From a virus: DNA of 32,261 nucleotides. This document shows positions 1 to 7,522 of the stretch, piece by piece. The first letter of the stretch is position 1; every line of letters begins with the position of its first letter. Where the stretch lies: positions 1-32,261 of the IMG/VR virus record IMGVR_UViG_3300048028_000107. One strand, 5' to 3'. A model generated the notes under the pieces. That model made no database searches. It saw only the letters and a program-made list of their open reading frames with translations, and had not been told where the DNA came from. The translations under genes were made by a program, and so were the position numbers.

Positions 1-45
1 GAAAGGGTATTAAAATACGATAAGAGGGATATATAACTATAAATA

Positions 46-54
46 TGCTATAAT
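46..54 (+). promoter_or_regulatory. Extended -10 promoter element ahead of the packaging genes
   Basis: TGCTATAAT is a perfect TGn extended -10 hexamer ending 59 bases before the terminase small-subunit start. I see no good -35 at 16-18 bases, which extended -10 promoters tolerate. The following bases (TGG) resemble those after the capsid promoter at 5671 and the minus-strand promoter at 24582. It would drive the late rightward genes. Assignment is by motif only. Confidence 0.45.
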
Positions 55-113
55 TGGTTAAAATATGTACAATTATTTATCAACGTAAAATCAAATACAT
101 AAGGATTAAACTA

Positions 114-437
114 ATGGCACAAAGAGGCAGACCTAAAGGTAGTACAAATCGTAGCTATAAGCGCGTACTAGATGAATACTTACAGCGCAAATACAAGGGC
201 GAGTTCAACCCTGTTATCAATGCAATAGAATCAGCTATTAAGATTCAGGAGATAGCAGAGACTACCGGGGATATAGCAGACTATAAAGCTAGTGTTGATG
301 CATTCGACAGGGTGAGCAAGTATATACAGCCAACATTAAAGGCGGTCGAGCTTAGTGGCGATGCGGGCGTTACTGTATCCCTACAGCGTAAAAGGTTTGA
401 TGGTTTGCATGACGATAAGGCAGAGGGTGAGGAGTAG
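114..437 (+). CDS. terS: Probable terminase small subunit
   Basis: This 107-residue protein probably recognises phage DNA for packaging and loads it on the large terminase. The N-terminus has an AT-hook-like RGRPKGS motif (residues 4-10), common in small-terminase-like phage proteins, followed by a helical body and a charged tail. An ATG further upstream at 54 is open, but the start at 114 is preceded by AAGGA at suitable spacing and gives the conserved-looking start. The large subunit follows after three tiny genes, the usual neighbourhood of terS. No fold was computed; the call rests on context, size and the DNA-binding motif. Confidence 0.6.
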   Translation: MAQRGRPKGSTNRSYKRVLDEYLQRKYKGEFNPVINAIESAIKIQEIAETTGDIADYKASVDAFDRVSKYIQPTLKAVELSGDAGVTVSLQRKRFDGLHDDKAEGEE

Positions 438-439
438 CA

Positions 440-479
440 CCCCCCCCTCCCGAAGGCGCGCGCGTGTAGTATATATATG
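440..479 (+). other. C-tract plus alternating purine-pyrimidine tract
   Basis: Directly after the small-terminase stop come eight C residues (440-447), another short C run, then an alternating GCGCGCGCGTG tract that passes into TATATATATG. This is a sharp GC island in an otherwise AT-leaning genome and is prone to unusual DNA structure. Its place beside terS is where pac sites often lie in headful phages. No function is shown by sequence alone. Confidence 0.4.
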
Positions 480-506
480 TCCCTCTCAAAAAAAAATTGG
501 AGCTAT

Positions 507-713
507 ATGAAAGTCACCCCTATCAGACCTGACATGAAAGACCCTAAAACGCCCTTAGAGGGGTTTACAGGCGATTTAATTATGATTACTATAGAAGAGG
601 GTCAGGTTGAGGTTGCAAGCTCTCTAATCGACGAAAAAACGCTATTCTATATTGACCTTTGTAAACATATTATAATGAGAGATACTTTGGACGGTTACGA
701 TGATTATGATTGA
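507..713 (+). CDS. Small hypothetical protein
   Basis: A 68-residue acidic protein I do not recognise. An ATG at 477 is open in frame, but the ATG at 507 has a GGAG four bases upstream and is the better start; the codons before it read through a poly-A run. The sequence looks like a small soluble mixed fold with alternating charged and hydrophobic residues and ends in a DGYDDYD acidic tail. It lies between the two terminase genes and overlaps the next reading frame by 8 bases, so it belongs to the packaging operon. Confidence 0.6.
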   Translation: MKVTPIRPDMKDPKTPLEGFTGDLIMITIEEGQVEVASSLIDEKTLFYIDLCKHIIMRDTLDGYDDYD

Positions 714-873
714 AAGTGATGAATACGTTAGCGACACTGAGTTAGAGTTGATTCAGAGTTTTGGTAATGCCTTAGTCGACAAGGATGAAATGTTGATGAG
801 AGAAATATTAGACATAGTGTATGATAAGATGTCTACAAACTTTGAGGATGAGTTAGATGAGTCACTTACATAA
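706..873 (+). CDS. Small acidic hypothetical protein
   Basis: This 55-residue frame starts with ATG inside the end of the preceding gene (8-base overlap) and ends inside the next one (17-base overlap), typical of translational coupling. The product is strongly acidic (many D and E, few K and R) and largely amphipathic helix. I do not recognise a family. It fills an otherwise unexplained gap between the terminase genes, and the clean overlaps on both sides are the main evidence that it is real. Confidence 0.5.
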   Translation: MIESDEYVSDTELELIQSFGNALVDKDEMLMREILDIVYDKMSTNFEDELDESLT

Positions 874-1009
874 GTTAAGTAAAGAAACGAGAGATAGGCA
901 CTTCCCTGAAGCAAATGGTGGTAAGGGTAGTAAGCCTAGAACATCTACTGCTGAAACACGTAAGAAATATGAAGACAACTGGGAAAAGATATTTGGTAAG
1001 AAAAAATGA
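857..1009 (+). CDS. Small basic hypothetical protein before TerL
   Basis: This 50-residue frame begins at ATG 857 and stops at TGA 1007-1009, overlapping the TerL ATG at 1006 by four bases (ATGA). The product is basic with a Gly/Lys-rich centre and a WEKIFGKKK end. Small basic proteins of this style often sit just before TerL in podoviruses. A role in packaging is possible, but no domain is recognised. The ATGA junction with terL supports a coupled gene. Confidence 0.55.
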   Translation: MSHLHKLSKETRDRHFPEANGGKGSKPRTSTAETRKKYEDNWEKIFGKKK

Positions 1010-2469
1010 GCCAAATACAATACGACTTATGCCCACAGGGACAAGTTCTCCAAGATTTCTCTGACTGTCGCGCACGAAACTCCTTTATCATGGGTCCGTT
1101 GGGTTCAGGTAAGACTGTTCAATGTATTCTTAAACTGTTAGACCTTATCTGTGAACAAGAGCCTGTATCTGACCCTGAACACAAGAACTACAATAAACGA
1201 CTATCACGAGTCATTGCCGCTCGTAACACTTATTCTGAACTGTTTTCTACTACTATTAAAGACTGGTTAGAGATACATGGGGAGCTAGGTGACTTCAAAC
1301 AAGGCAATAAAGAACCCCCTACACACTTTATGCGCTTTAACCTAGAAGATGGTACAGAGGTTGAATGTGATGTCGTGTTTATCGCCTTTGACAGACCCGA
1401 ACACGTTAAGAAAGCAAGGGGTATCCAGACTACTTGGGTGTGGTTAAACGAGACTAAAGAGCATTCTAAAGCCGTTTTAGATATGTTAGACCTACGTCAT
1501 GGTCGCTACCCCTCTCCTAAAGAAGGTGTGCGCCCTACGCATCATGGAATGCTTGGAGACTCTAACGCCCCTGATGAAGACCATTGGTATTTTAAACTTG
1601 CTGAAATAGAACGCCCTGAAGATTGGTCATTTTTTAGGCAGGCAGGTGGAGTTTTAAAAGAAGGCGAAGAATGGATAGTAAACCCTGAAGCCGAAAACTT
1701 AAAAAACCTACCAGAAGGCTACTACAAGCGTGGTCTAAATGGTAAAACAAACGACTGGATAAAGGTAAATTTAGCTAATGAATACGGATTTGTATCGAAC
1801 GGTAAGCCTGTGCATCCTATGTACACTGATAGCGTCCATTGCCAACACATGGATGAGTTTAAACCATCCCTTGACTACCCTATCGTCTTAGGATTTGACT
1901 TTGGTCGTACACCTGCGTGTGCGTTTTTACAGCGAACTTCCATAGGAAGATGGATATGTTTCGATGAAATGGTTCTTACCGACTCTGGTGCTGTTGATTT
2001 TGCACCTACACTTAAAAGATACATTGAAGATCAGTACCCTGACCACGAGTTCAAAGGGTGGGGTGATCCTTCTGGCAACAATAAAAACCAATCAAACAGT
2101 GAAACGCCATTTCAGATAATGCGAGCCGCAGGTATTCCTTGTCAACCTACTGCCTCAAATGACCCATTAAAACGTAGAGCCGCCTTAGAAGTACCTATGA
2201 AAGAAATGTGCATGGATGGCAAGCCTAGATTTACTGTCCTACCCAAAGCCTCTATGATTCGTAAAGGCTTACAAGGTGGATTCTGTTATAGAAGAGTACA
2301 GAAGTCAGGCGAACACTACACTGACGAACCTGATAAGAATGAATACTCTCACCCTGTTGAAGCCTTAGAGTACGCACTACAAGGAGAGGGTGAAGGTAAG
2401 TCAGCATTACGCGGGACTGGTAAGTTTACTAAACCTACACAAGCAAAGGTCAACTTCAGTGTCTTCTGA
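1006..2469 (+). CDS. terL: Terminase large subunit
   Basis: The 487-residue ATPase-nuclease motor that cuts and pumps phage DNA into the prohead. The ATPase domain shows a Walker A loop GPLGSGKT (residues 30-37) and a Walker B-like WVWLNE (144-149) with the catalytic Glu at the end. The C-terminal RNase H-like nuclease shows GFDFG (296-300, first metal Asp 298) and a second acidic site in GWGDPSG near residue 354. Length fits phage large terminases. The start overlaps the upstream stop in an ATGA junction. Its last 11 bases overlap the next gene. It would act at the portal vertex with TerS. Confidence 0.93.
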   Translation: MSQIQYDLCPQGQVLQDFSDCRARNSFIMGPLGSGKTVQCILKLLDLICEQEPVSDPEHKNYNKRLSRVIAARNTYSELFSTTIKDWLEIHGELGDFKQGNKEPPTHFMRFNLEDGTEVECDVVFIAFDRPEHVKKARGIQTTWVWLNETKEHSKAVLDMLDLRHGRYPSPKEGVRPTHHGMLGDSNAPDEDHWYFKLAEIERPEDWSFFRQAGGVLKEGEEWIVNPEAENLKNLPEGYYKRGLNGKTNDWIKVNLANEYGFVSNGKPVHPMYTDSVHCQHMDEFKPSLDYPIVLGFDFGRTPACAFLQRTSIGRWICFDEMVLTDSGAVDFAPTLKRYIEDQYPDHEFKGWGDPSGNNKNQSNSETPFQIMRAAGIPCQPTASNDPLKRRAALEVPMKEMCMDGKPRFTVLPKASMIRKGLQGGFCYRRVQKSGEHYTDEPDKNEYSHPVEALEYALQGEGEGKSALRGTGKFTKPTQAKVNFSVF

Positions 2470-2833
2470 TGTATATGTGGTGTTTAAAAATGACTCATCA
2501 AACTGGTGGAGTCCATTCCTAAAAAAAGATATTCGCCACTGTTATGTAGTAAAACCATCAGTAGATAGGCTAATTGTTTGCGGTAAGTCAACAAATGATT
2601 ATGACTTGTACACGATTGATGCAAAAAATGGTATAATAGAGGACAACTATATTCTATTAAGTTATAAGCCCAAAAAGTGTAAACGCTTTCTATTTATGCT
2701 GAATACTTGTGTAGGGCATACGAAACAGATATTAGGAATCAACAATCCGTTTATCTGGACACCATATCAACTGTACAAATACATGAGGAAGAATAATGGG
2801 CGGATCGTCAAAAGCACCACCACCAACACCTGA
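2459..2833 (+). CDS. Conserved podovirus protein; possible permuted NlpC/P60-like fold
   Basis: A protein of about 124 residues between TerL and portal. The frame is open back to a GTG at 2390 inside terL. I prefer the GTG at 2459 because AAAGG lies nine bases upstream and the preceding codons are only terL in another frame; GTG 2477 is also possible. The protein has a His in RHCYVV (about residue 27) and, roughly 57 residues later, a Cys at the start of a helix in LNTCVGHTKQILGI (about 84), then WTPYQLYKYM. His before Cys in this form recalls circularly permuted papain-like (LRAT/YiiX type) folds. Catalysis is inference. The C-terminal end overlaps the next gene by 38 bases. Confidence 0.65.
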   Translation: MSSDVYVVFKNDSSNWWSPFLKKDIRHCYVVKPSVDRLIVCGKSTNDYDLYTIDAKNGIIEDNYILLSYKPKKCKRFLFMLNTCVGHTKQILGINNPFIWTPYQLYKYMRKNNGRIVKSTTTNT

Positions 2834-3074
2834 AGAGTTAGCTTTAGAAAAACGTACACAAATGGGTCTTACTAGAGAACGTGCTAGAACAGAGCGTATG
2901 TTAAAAGCACAGGCTCGTGGATCACTAGGTGCTAAGTCATTACTAGGTGGGCTTAAAAAAGAAACCTACGCAAAACAAGAAGATGTAGTGCATAGTGATG
3001 CTATGTCTAGTGAAGAGCGTGATAAGCTCAAAATGACAAGATTAGGTCGTCAGGCTTTAAAAGGAATGCTGTAA
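2796..3074 (+). CDS. Small head-region protein
   Basis: A 92-residue basic protein beginning MGGSSKAPPPTPEE, a Gly/Pro-rich start often seen in short phage head or internal proteins, followed by a long charged helix with many Arg and Lys. It starts behind GAGGAA and its TAA overlaps the portal ATG by one base. The family is not identified. Position suggests a role at the portal vertex or in head assembly; this is inference from neighbours only. Confidence 0.65.
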   Translation: MGGSSKAPPPTPEELALEKRTQMGLTRERARTERMLKAQARGSLGAKSLLGGLKKETYAKQEDVVHSDAMSSEERDKLKMTRLGRQALKGML

Positions 3075-4654
3075 TGAAATTACCCGCAGAGCTTGGGTCA
3101 CTTCAAGACCTAAAGAAACGCGAAGCTAACGCATTTAAACGCTCTACACACTGGCATGATCAGCTAGATGATGCGTATGAATACTTCCTACCTAACCGTA
3201 ACCTGTTTGAAACTACTATGGCAGGTCAAAAGAAGATGGATAAAATCTTCGACTCTACTGCTTTAGAGGCTATCCAACAAGGTGCTAGTAAGCTACAAGA
3301 AAACATTGCTCCTATCTGGTCAAGATGGGCTACCTTTGAGCCGTCACTACGTGTTAAAAAGCTGTTACAGTCTGGTAACTTTGACGTATCAGAAGAAGAT
3401 ATTAGACGCAACCTTGAAGAGCAAGCAGAAGAAGTCTTCGATTATATTAACCGTTCTAACTTTGCTACACAATTCTATGAACACGCCCTAGACCTTTTGA
3501 TTGGCACAGGCACTCTTCGTATAGATGAAGATGAAGATGAAGATATGCCTATTGTATTTAGTGCTATACCACAGAAAGGTATTGCATTTGAAGAAGGTCC
3601 GCAAGGAAGTGTAGAGACACACTGGCGTAGATTTGAAGTCAAAGCAGGTTTGCTAGAACGCAAGTGGCGTGGGTTCAAGGCATCTCCATCAATGGCTAAA
3701 GTAATAAAAGACAAGCCTGAAACTATCGTAAAAGCCTATGAAGGCGTTGTTTATTTGCCAAAATCAAAAACATACTATGGTTGTTTGTGGGTTGGGAAAG
3801 AAGATCGCATTAGTTGGATGGAAGACTTTGGCTCTACGTCTCCTTGGGTAACAGGTCGTTACTCTAAGGTAGCAGGTGAGGTGCGCGGTCGTGGTCCTGC
3901 CCTACAAGCACTGCCTGATGTTAAGTCATTGAATAAAGCTAAAGAGTTCACGTTACAAAAAGCGGCTATTGACCTTGCAGGTATGTACACTGCTACGGAT
4001 GATGGCGTTACAAACCCCTACAATATTAGTATAAGTCCGGGGGTTGTTATTCCAGTTGGTTCTAACAACAATTCTAATCCATCTTTAAGACGTTTAGACA
4101 CTGGTGCTAACTTACAATTGTCGCAGTTTGTTATTAATGACTTACAAATGAACATTAAAAAAGCATTATTTAACGACCTGCGCGATCCTACTGGGGCTGT
4201 TAGGTCAGCTACAGAGGTAGCTATTGAGTCGAGAGAACTTGCTAAACGTATAGGTTCTGCATTTGGTCGCTTGCAAACTGAAGTATTAATCCCTATTATA
4301 AAGCGTGTGGTTGCTATATTAACTCGTAGAGGTCTTATACAGCCACTACAGTTAGATGGTAGAGACATTGATATTAAATTTATGTCACCACTAGCAAGAC
4401 AACAGGATGCTGAAGATATACTTACTGTTCAACAAGCTGTACAGTTTGTATTACAAAATGCAGGTCCAGACGAAGCTAAGATTGGATTTAAGACTGAAGA
4501 GTTTGGTACATGGGTTGCAGAAAAAGCAGGTGTTCCTGCGAGCTTAGTAAGATCAGAAGCTGAAAAGCAACAAGTAATACAAGCAGGCGCAGAAGCATAT
4601 CAACAAGGTAACGCTACTGGTGAGAACCCAATGCAAGGACAGACTACGCTTTGA
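3074..4654 (+). CDS. Portal (head-to-tail connector) protein, T7 gp8 type
   Basis: This 526-residue protein forms the dodecameric ring through which DNA enters and leaves the head. It matches the podovirus head-tail connecting family in length (T7 gp8 is 536) and style: an N-terminal helical region with WHDQLDDAYEYFLPNR (about residues 27-42), a run through LQENIAPIWSRWATFEP typical of the family, an acidic EDEDED loop, and a C-terminal helical part ending in a Gln/Ala-rich tail. It is coupled at both ends: one-base overlap upstream, and a TTG start for the next gene inside its stop codon region. It lies between terminase and scaffold, as expected. Confidence 0.9.
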   Translation: MKLPAELGSLQDLKKREANAFKRSTHWHDQLDDAYEYFLPNRNLFETTMAGQKKMDKIFDSTALEAIQQGASKLQENIAPIWSRWATFEPSLRVKKLLQSGNFDVSEEDIRRNLEEQAEEVFDYINRSNFATQFYEHALDLLIGTGTLRIDEDEDEDMPIVFSAIPQKGIAFEEGPQGSVETHWRRFEVKAGLLERKWRGFKASPSMAKVIKDKPETIVKAYEGVVYLPKSKTYYGCLWVGKEDRISWMEDFGSTSPWVTGRYSKVAGEVRGRGPALQALPDVKSLNKAKEFTLQKAAIDLAGMYTATDDGVTNPYNISISPGVVIPVGSNNNSNPSLRRLDTGANLQLSQFVINDLQMNIKKALFNDLRDPTGAVRSATEVAIESRELAKRIGSAFGRLQTEVLIPIIKRVVAILTRRGLIQPLQLDGRDIDIKFMSPLARQQDAEDILTVQQAVQFVLQNAGPDEAKIGFKTEEFGTWVAEKAGVPASLVRSEAEKQQVIQAGAEAYQQGNATGENPMQGQTTL

Positions 4655-4932
4655 GTTGGAACAAAATAGACAAGGCTTCTACGGAAACCAAGTCTAAGTA
4701 CGCAGAAGAACAACGAGTTAAAGCCATTGAATTAGCTAGAGCATACAATGGCTGTTTCTCTACGCCTGAAGGAAAGAAAGTCCTAGAAGATTTAACATCA
4801 CGTTTTATCTATGGCAACGATACCCCCTTTGAATCACAGAATGTAAACTATGAAGCGGCTTATCATAATGGTGAGTCTGGAGTAGTTAAGTATGTGATTA
4901 ATTTAATACAACAAGCTAAAGTAAGAGGTTAA
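4651..4932 (+). CDS. Small structural protein, Bbp19-like
   Basis: A 93-residue protein starting at TTG 4651, four bases before the end of the portal stop (TTGA overlap), so probably translated by coupling. The pattern of a gene product with FSTPEGKKVLEDLTSRF (residues 36-52) and a later AAYHNGESGVVKYVINLI helix resembles the short Bbp19-type phage structural proteins found between portal and scaffold genes; this family name is from memory. No membrane segment or signal is seen. It probably acts in head assembly. There is no in-frame ATG that would keep the conserved part. Confidence 0.65.
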   Translation: MSWNKIDKASTETKSKYAEEQRVKAIELARAYNGCFSTPEGKKVLEDLTSRFIYGNDTPFESQNVNYEAAYHNGESGVVKYVINLIQQAKVRG

Positions 4933-4933
4933 T

Positions 4934-5644
4934 ATGTCAGACGAACAAGCCGAAGTACAAGAAGCTACTTCTGATACCTTGTTAGACAATGCTCAACCCA
5001 CGTTAAGTGAGAACGAGTATTTTCTAGCTGAAGGCATTAAGGGTACAGGTGAAACACCCGAATGGTATAAAGCAGATAAATACCAGTCAGTAGCAGAACA
5101 GGCAAAAGCATACACTGAACTTGAAAAGAAGTTTGGCGGATTTAAAGGTGCGCCTAAAGATGGCTATACTGCTCCTGAAGGTGTAGATCAAGATGATGCT
5201 TTACTTGCTGAACTAACTGAGTTTGCTAAAGACACTAATATGTCTGATGAGGCGTATGGTCGTGCATGGGAGCTTTTGACTGCACAAGAGCAGGCGGTAG
5301 AAGAGGTAACTGCTGAACAAGAGATGGCGAAGCTAGGCGACAATGCTACGCAACGCTTGAAAACTGTTGAAGGGTTTTTAAAGAACAATCTAGATGCTGA
5401 TACTTATACCCAAGTGCAAGACTTAGTGACGACTGCTGAAAGTGTACAGTTAATAGAAGCTATCGTAAAAGCTACTGTTCCTGCTAAACTACCTATCGAG
5501 GGTGGTGAGCATCCGCAAGGCTTAACGTGGGCAGATGTAGAGGCAGAAATGTTCAAGAAAAACGAAACTGGTCAGTTTTTACGAAGCGTTGATCCTAACC
5601 ATGAGCGCAAAGTTCAACAGATGATTGCATCGTTTGGCGGTTGA
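4934..5644 (+). CDS. Capsid assembly scaffold protein
   Basis: A 236-residue acidic, helix-rich protein that would line the prohead and be lost on maturation. After a disordered acidic start it has the motif EWYKADKYQSVAEQAKAYTELEKKFG (about residues 42-67, split here for reading) followed by GAPKDGYTAPEGVD, a hallmark of podovirus scaffold proteins. The C-terminus (DPNHERKVQQMIASFGG) is basic and short, as in scaffold domains that bind coat. AGAGG precedes the ATG. It sits directly before the capsid gene but is separated from it by a 155-base gap holding a promoter, so capsid can be expressed at higher level. Confidence 0.88.
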   Translation: MSDEQAEVQEATSDTLLDNAQPTLSENEYFLAEGIKGTGETPEWYKADKYQSVAEQAKAYTELEKKFGGFKGAPKDGYTAPEGVDQDDALLAELTEFAKDTNMSDEAYGRAWELLTAQEQAVEEVTAEQEMAKLGDNATQRLKTVEGFLKNNLDADTYTQVQDLVTTAESVQLIEAIVKATVPAKLPIEGGEHPQGLTWADVEAEMFKKNETGQFLRSVDPNHERKVQQMIASFGG

Positions 5645-5646
5645 TG

Positions 5647-5676
5647 TTTACAAATATGGGTGTTCGGTGTTATAAT
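5647..5676 (+). promoter_or_regulatory. Strong late promoter for the major capsid gene
   Basis: TTTACA (5647-5652) and TATAAT (5671-5676) are separated by 18 bases, and a TG one base ahead of the -10 makes it an extended -10 promoter. It lies in the 155-base scaffold-capsid gap. The 12-base string from its -10 onward, TATAATAGGGCA, recurs exactly on the minus strand at 24576-24587. The imperfect palindrome GGG-AT-AT-CCC at 5678-5692 covers the likely transcription start and could be a binding site. Confidence 0.72.
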
Positions 5677-5704
5677 AGGGCATCGAATACCCTTTCTAGG
5701 CTCG

Positions 5705-5736
5705 ATAAATTTAGGTTGGATGCTGACCAAATTTAT
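5705..5736 (+). promoter_or_regulatory. Stem-loop in the capsid mRNA leader
   Basis: ATAAATTT (5705-5712) pairs with AAATTTAT (5729-5736), and GGT (5714-5716) pairs with ACC (5726-5728) across a one-base bulge, leaving a nine-base loop. It lies in the untranslated leader about 63 bases before the capsid start, with no U-tract, so it is not a terminator. mRNA stabilisation or an RNase III site is possible but not shown. Confidence 0.5.
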
Positions 5737-5799
5737 TGGGTACTCAGCTAAAACCTTGAAAAACTTTATAAATTAAATCTTTTTTTCGAGGATATTACA

Positions 5800-6636
5800 A
5801 TGAGTAATACACTATCAAGCGTAGCTGTCACAGAGTTTGACAGCATGGTAAAACACGCTTACCAAGGAGTAGGTAAGTTAAAAGGCGCGGTAACTGTTCG
5901 CAACAATGTTGTTGGCGATACATACAAATTCCGCAAAATGGGCAAAGGCTCTGCAAGCCAAAAAGCAACTTCTGATCTAGTAGTACCAATGGGTGTAGAA
6001 CACAGCTTAGTAACTTGCAGTCTTTCAAACTATCACGCTTCAGAGTACACCGATCTTTTTGATGCAGCTGAAGTAAACTTTGATGAAAAGCAAGAGCTTG
6101 CTACTACTATTGCAGGTGCTCTAGGTCGCAGACAAGATCAGCTAGTTATTGATGCACTTAATGGTGCAACTTTAGCTACAACTGCACAAGGCGGTACTGC
6201 TGACAGTGATGCACTTACTGTAGATACTTTGGCTTCTGCTAAAGTAGAGCTAGTAAAGCAAGGCGTTGGCGATGCAGCTTTGTTTGGTGTTATTAACGCA
6301 GCAGGTCTTGAAGATATGTTGCAAGACGCTGAACTGACTTCTTCTGACTACAACAGTGTTAAAGCACTTGTGAATGGTGACGTAAACTCATTCATGGGCT
6401 TCAACTTCATTGTTATTGAAGATCGTGCAGAAGGTGGATTGAGTGTATCTGGCGCAACTTGTGATTCATTCTTCTTCTCTCAGGATGCTGTCGGCATGGC
6501 TGTTGGCATCGACATGAAAACTACTATTGACTATATTCCAGAGCGTACTTCACATTTGTGTACTGGTATGCTTAAAGCAGGTGCGTGTGTACGCGACACT
6601 GCAGGTGTAGTTAAAGTACAATACCACTCAGCGTAA
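5800..6636 (+). CDS. Major capsid protein
   Basis: A 278-residue protein that would build the icosahedral shell. It starts behind GAGGAT and follows scaffold, with its own promoter. An early VAVTEFDSMVKHAYQG segment, a central AAEVNFDEKQELATTIAGALGRRQDQLVIDAL helix region (about residues 87-118, read in parts) resembling the long spine helix of HK97-fold coats, and a C-terminus ending in a beta-rich region (VVKVQYHSA) are seen. It is shorter than T7 gp10A (345). Position, length and composition make the call firm, though the HK97 fold is inferred, not computed. Confidence 0.88.
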   Translation: MSNTLSSVAVTEFDSMVKHAYQGVGKLKGAVTVRNNVVGDTYKFRKMGKGSASQKATSDLVVPMGVEHSLVTCSLSNYHASEYTDLFDAAEVNFDEKQELATTIAGALGRRQDQLVIDALNGATLATTAQGGTADSDALTVDTLASAKVELVKQGVGDAALFGVINAAGLEDMLQDAELTSSDYNSVKALVNGDVNSFMGFNFIVIEDRAEGGLSVSGATCDSFFFSQDAVGMAVGIDMKTTIDYIPERTSHLCTGMLKAGACVRDTAGVVKVQYHSA

Positions 6637-6649
6637 GGAGTTATTAATC

Positions 6650-6916
6650 ATGGCTTATGTAGATTCAGCGTTACAAAAAATCACCAATGGTATTGGTGGA
6701 CAAGCAAATAACTTCTTCATCTATTCAACTAGCGATGCTATTGCTACTGTTAATAATGCCAATTATTTTCTTGGTGGAGTTAGCCGTTTAGCAGCAGGCG
6801 ATGCTATTCTTGTTATTGGTAATGGTATTCCTACCCTTACTTATGTAGTTTCAAGAACAGATACTGCTGTTGATGTTGTAGATGGTACAACTGTTGCTGC
6901 AACAGATAGCGACTAA
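6650..6916 (+). CDS. Small capsid-associated protein (decoration or stabilising candidate)
   Basis: An 88-residue neutral-acidic protein directly after the capsid gene, behind AAGGAG. FFIYSTSDAIATVNNANYF (about 22-40), followed by GDAILVIGNGIPTLTYVV, is a pattern I know from short proteins next to podovirus capsid genes. It is predicted to be mostly beta. An intrinsic terminator follows the stop by 11 bases, so it closes the capsid transcript and is likely made at high level. A decoration or head-stabilising role is inference from position. Confidence 0.68.
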   Translation: MAYVDSALQKITNGIGGQANNFFIYSTSDAIATVNNANYFLGGVSRLAAGDAILVIGNGIPTLTYVVSRTDTAVDVVDGTTVAATDSD

Positions 6917-6927
6917 GTAGTTATTAT

Positions 6928-6951
6928 AAGGGGGGTTCGCCCCCCTTTTTT
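6928..6951 (+). terminator. Intrinsic terminator after the capsid cluster
   Basis: AAGGGGGG (6928-6935) pairs fully with CCCCCCTT (6940-6947) around a TTCG loop, followed by four more T. This eight-base-pair GC-rich hairpin with a T-run is a classic rho-independent terminator on the plus strand. It separates capsid from tail genes and would let some readthrough feed the tail genes. Confidence 0.93.
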
Positions 6952-6964
6952 AAAAAGGTGATAT

Positions 6965-7522
6965 ATGGCGAGTAAGATTGGATTAATTTCTAACGCATTA
7001 ATTTTAATTGGTGATTTGCCATTGACATCACTTACTGGTAACTCACGCGCACAAGTTGTAGCTAATAACTTGTATGACAATATCGTACAAAGCGAGCTTA
7101 CCAAGTACAGATGGGGCTTTGCTAGAAAAAAAGCACAGCTTAACAAAGACGCTACAGCTATTATTGGCACAGAGTATAGCGACAAGTACACCCTACCATC
7201 TGACTTACTTACACTAATTAAGCTGAACCCTAATCAGCCCTACCAAATTATAGAAAACAAAGTATATATTAATCACAGTGGAGACTTATACTGTGACTAT
7301 ATTGCTAATGTTTCTGAATCTGTGTTTCCTGTACACTTTTCTAAGATGATTGAGTATGCATTAGCTAGAGACTTTGCAATGTCTATTCGTGATAACGCTA
7401 CTACTAAACAGATTATGGCAGAAGAGTACATTAACGCTTCTCGCATGGCGCGTTACACTGATTCACAGCAACACCCTATAACACCTATACAGAGCAGACC
7501 ATTCCTTGATGTGAGGCACTAA
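6965..7522 (+). CDS. Tail tubular protein A (T7 gp11-like adaptor)
   Basis: A 185-residue protein (T7 gp11 is 196) that would form the dodecameric ring under the portal. The N-terminal helix KIGLISNALILIGDLPLTSL, then a segment with YDNIVQSELTKYRWGFARKK (about 38-57) and YTLPSDLLTLIKLN are typical of this tail adaptor family. It starts shortly after the terminator behind AAGGTG and overlaps the next gene by one base. Its partner, the nozzle protein, is the next gene. Confidence 0.87.
   Translation: MASKIGLISNALILIGDLPLTSLTGNSRAQVVANNLYDNIVQSELTKYRWGFARKKAQLNKDATAIIGTEYSDKYTLPSDLLTLIKLNPNQPYQIIENKVYINHSGDLYCDYIANVSESVFPVHFSKMIEYALARDFAMSIRDNATTKQIMAEEYINASRMARYTDSQQHPITPIQSRPFLDVRH

Noticed and set aside
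2390-2458. Earlier GTG start for the gene after terL
   Set aside because: AAGGAG is only three bases from the GTG, and the extra residues are terL coding read in another frame; GTG 2459 has better spacing.
2629-2642. TGGTATAATAGAGG as a promoter within the post-terL gene
   Set aside because: No -35 at usual spacing and it lies within coding sequence; kept only as a note in the promoter finding.
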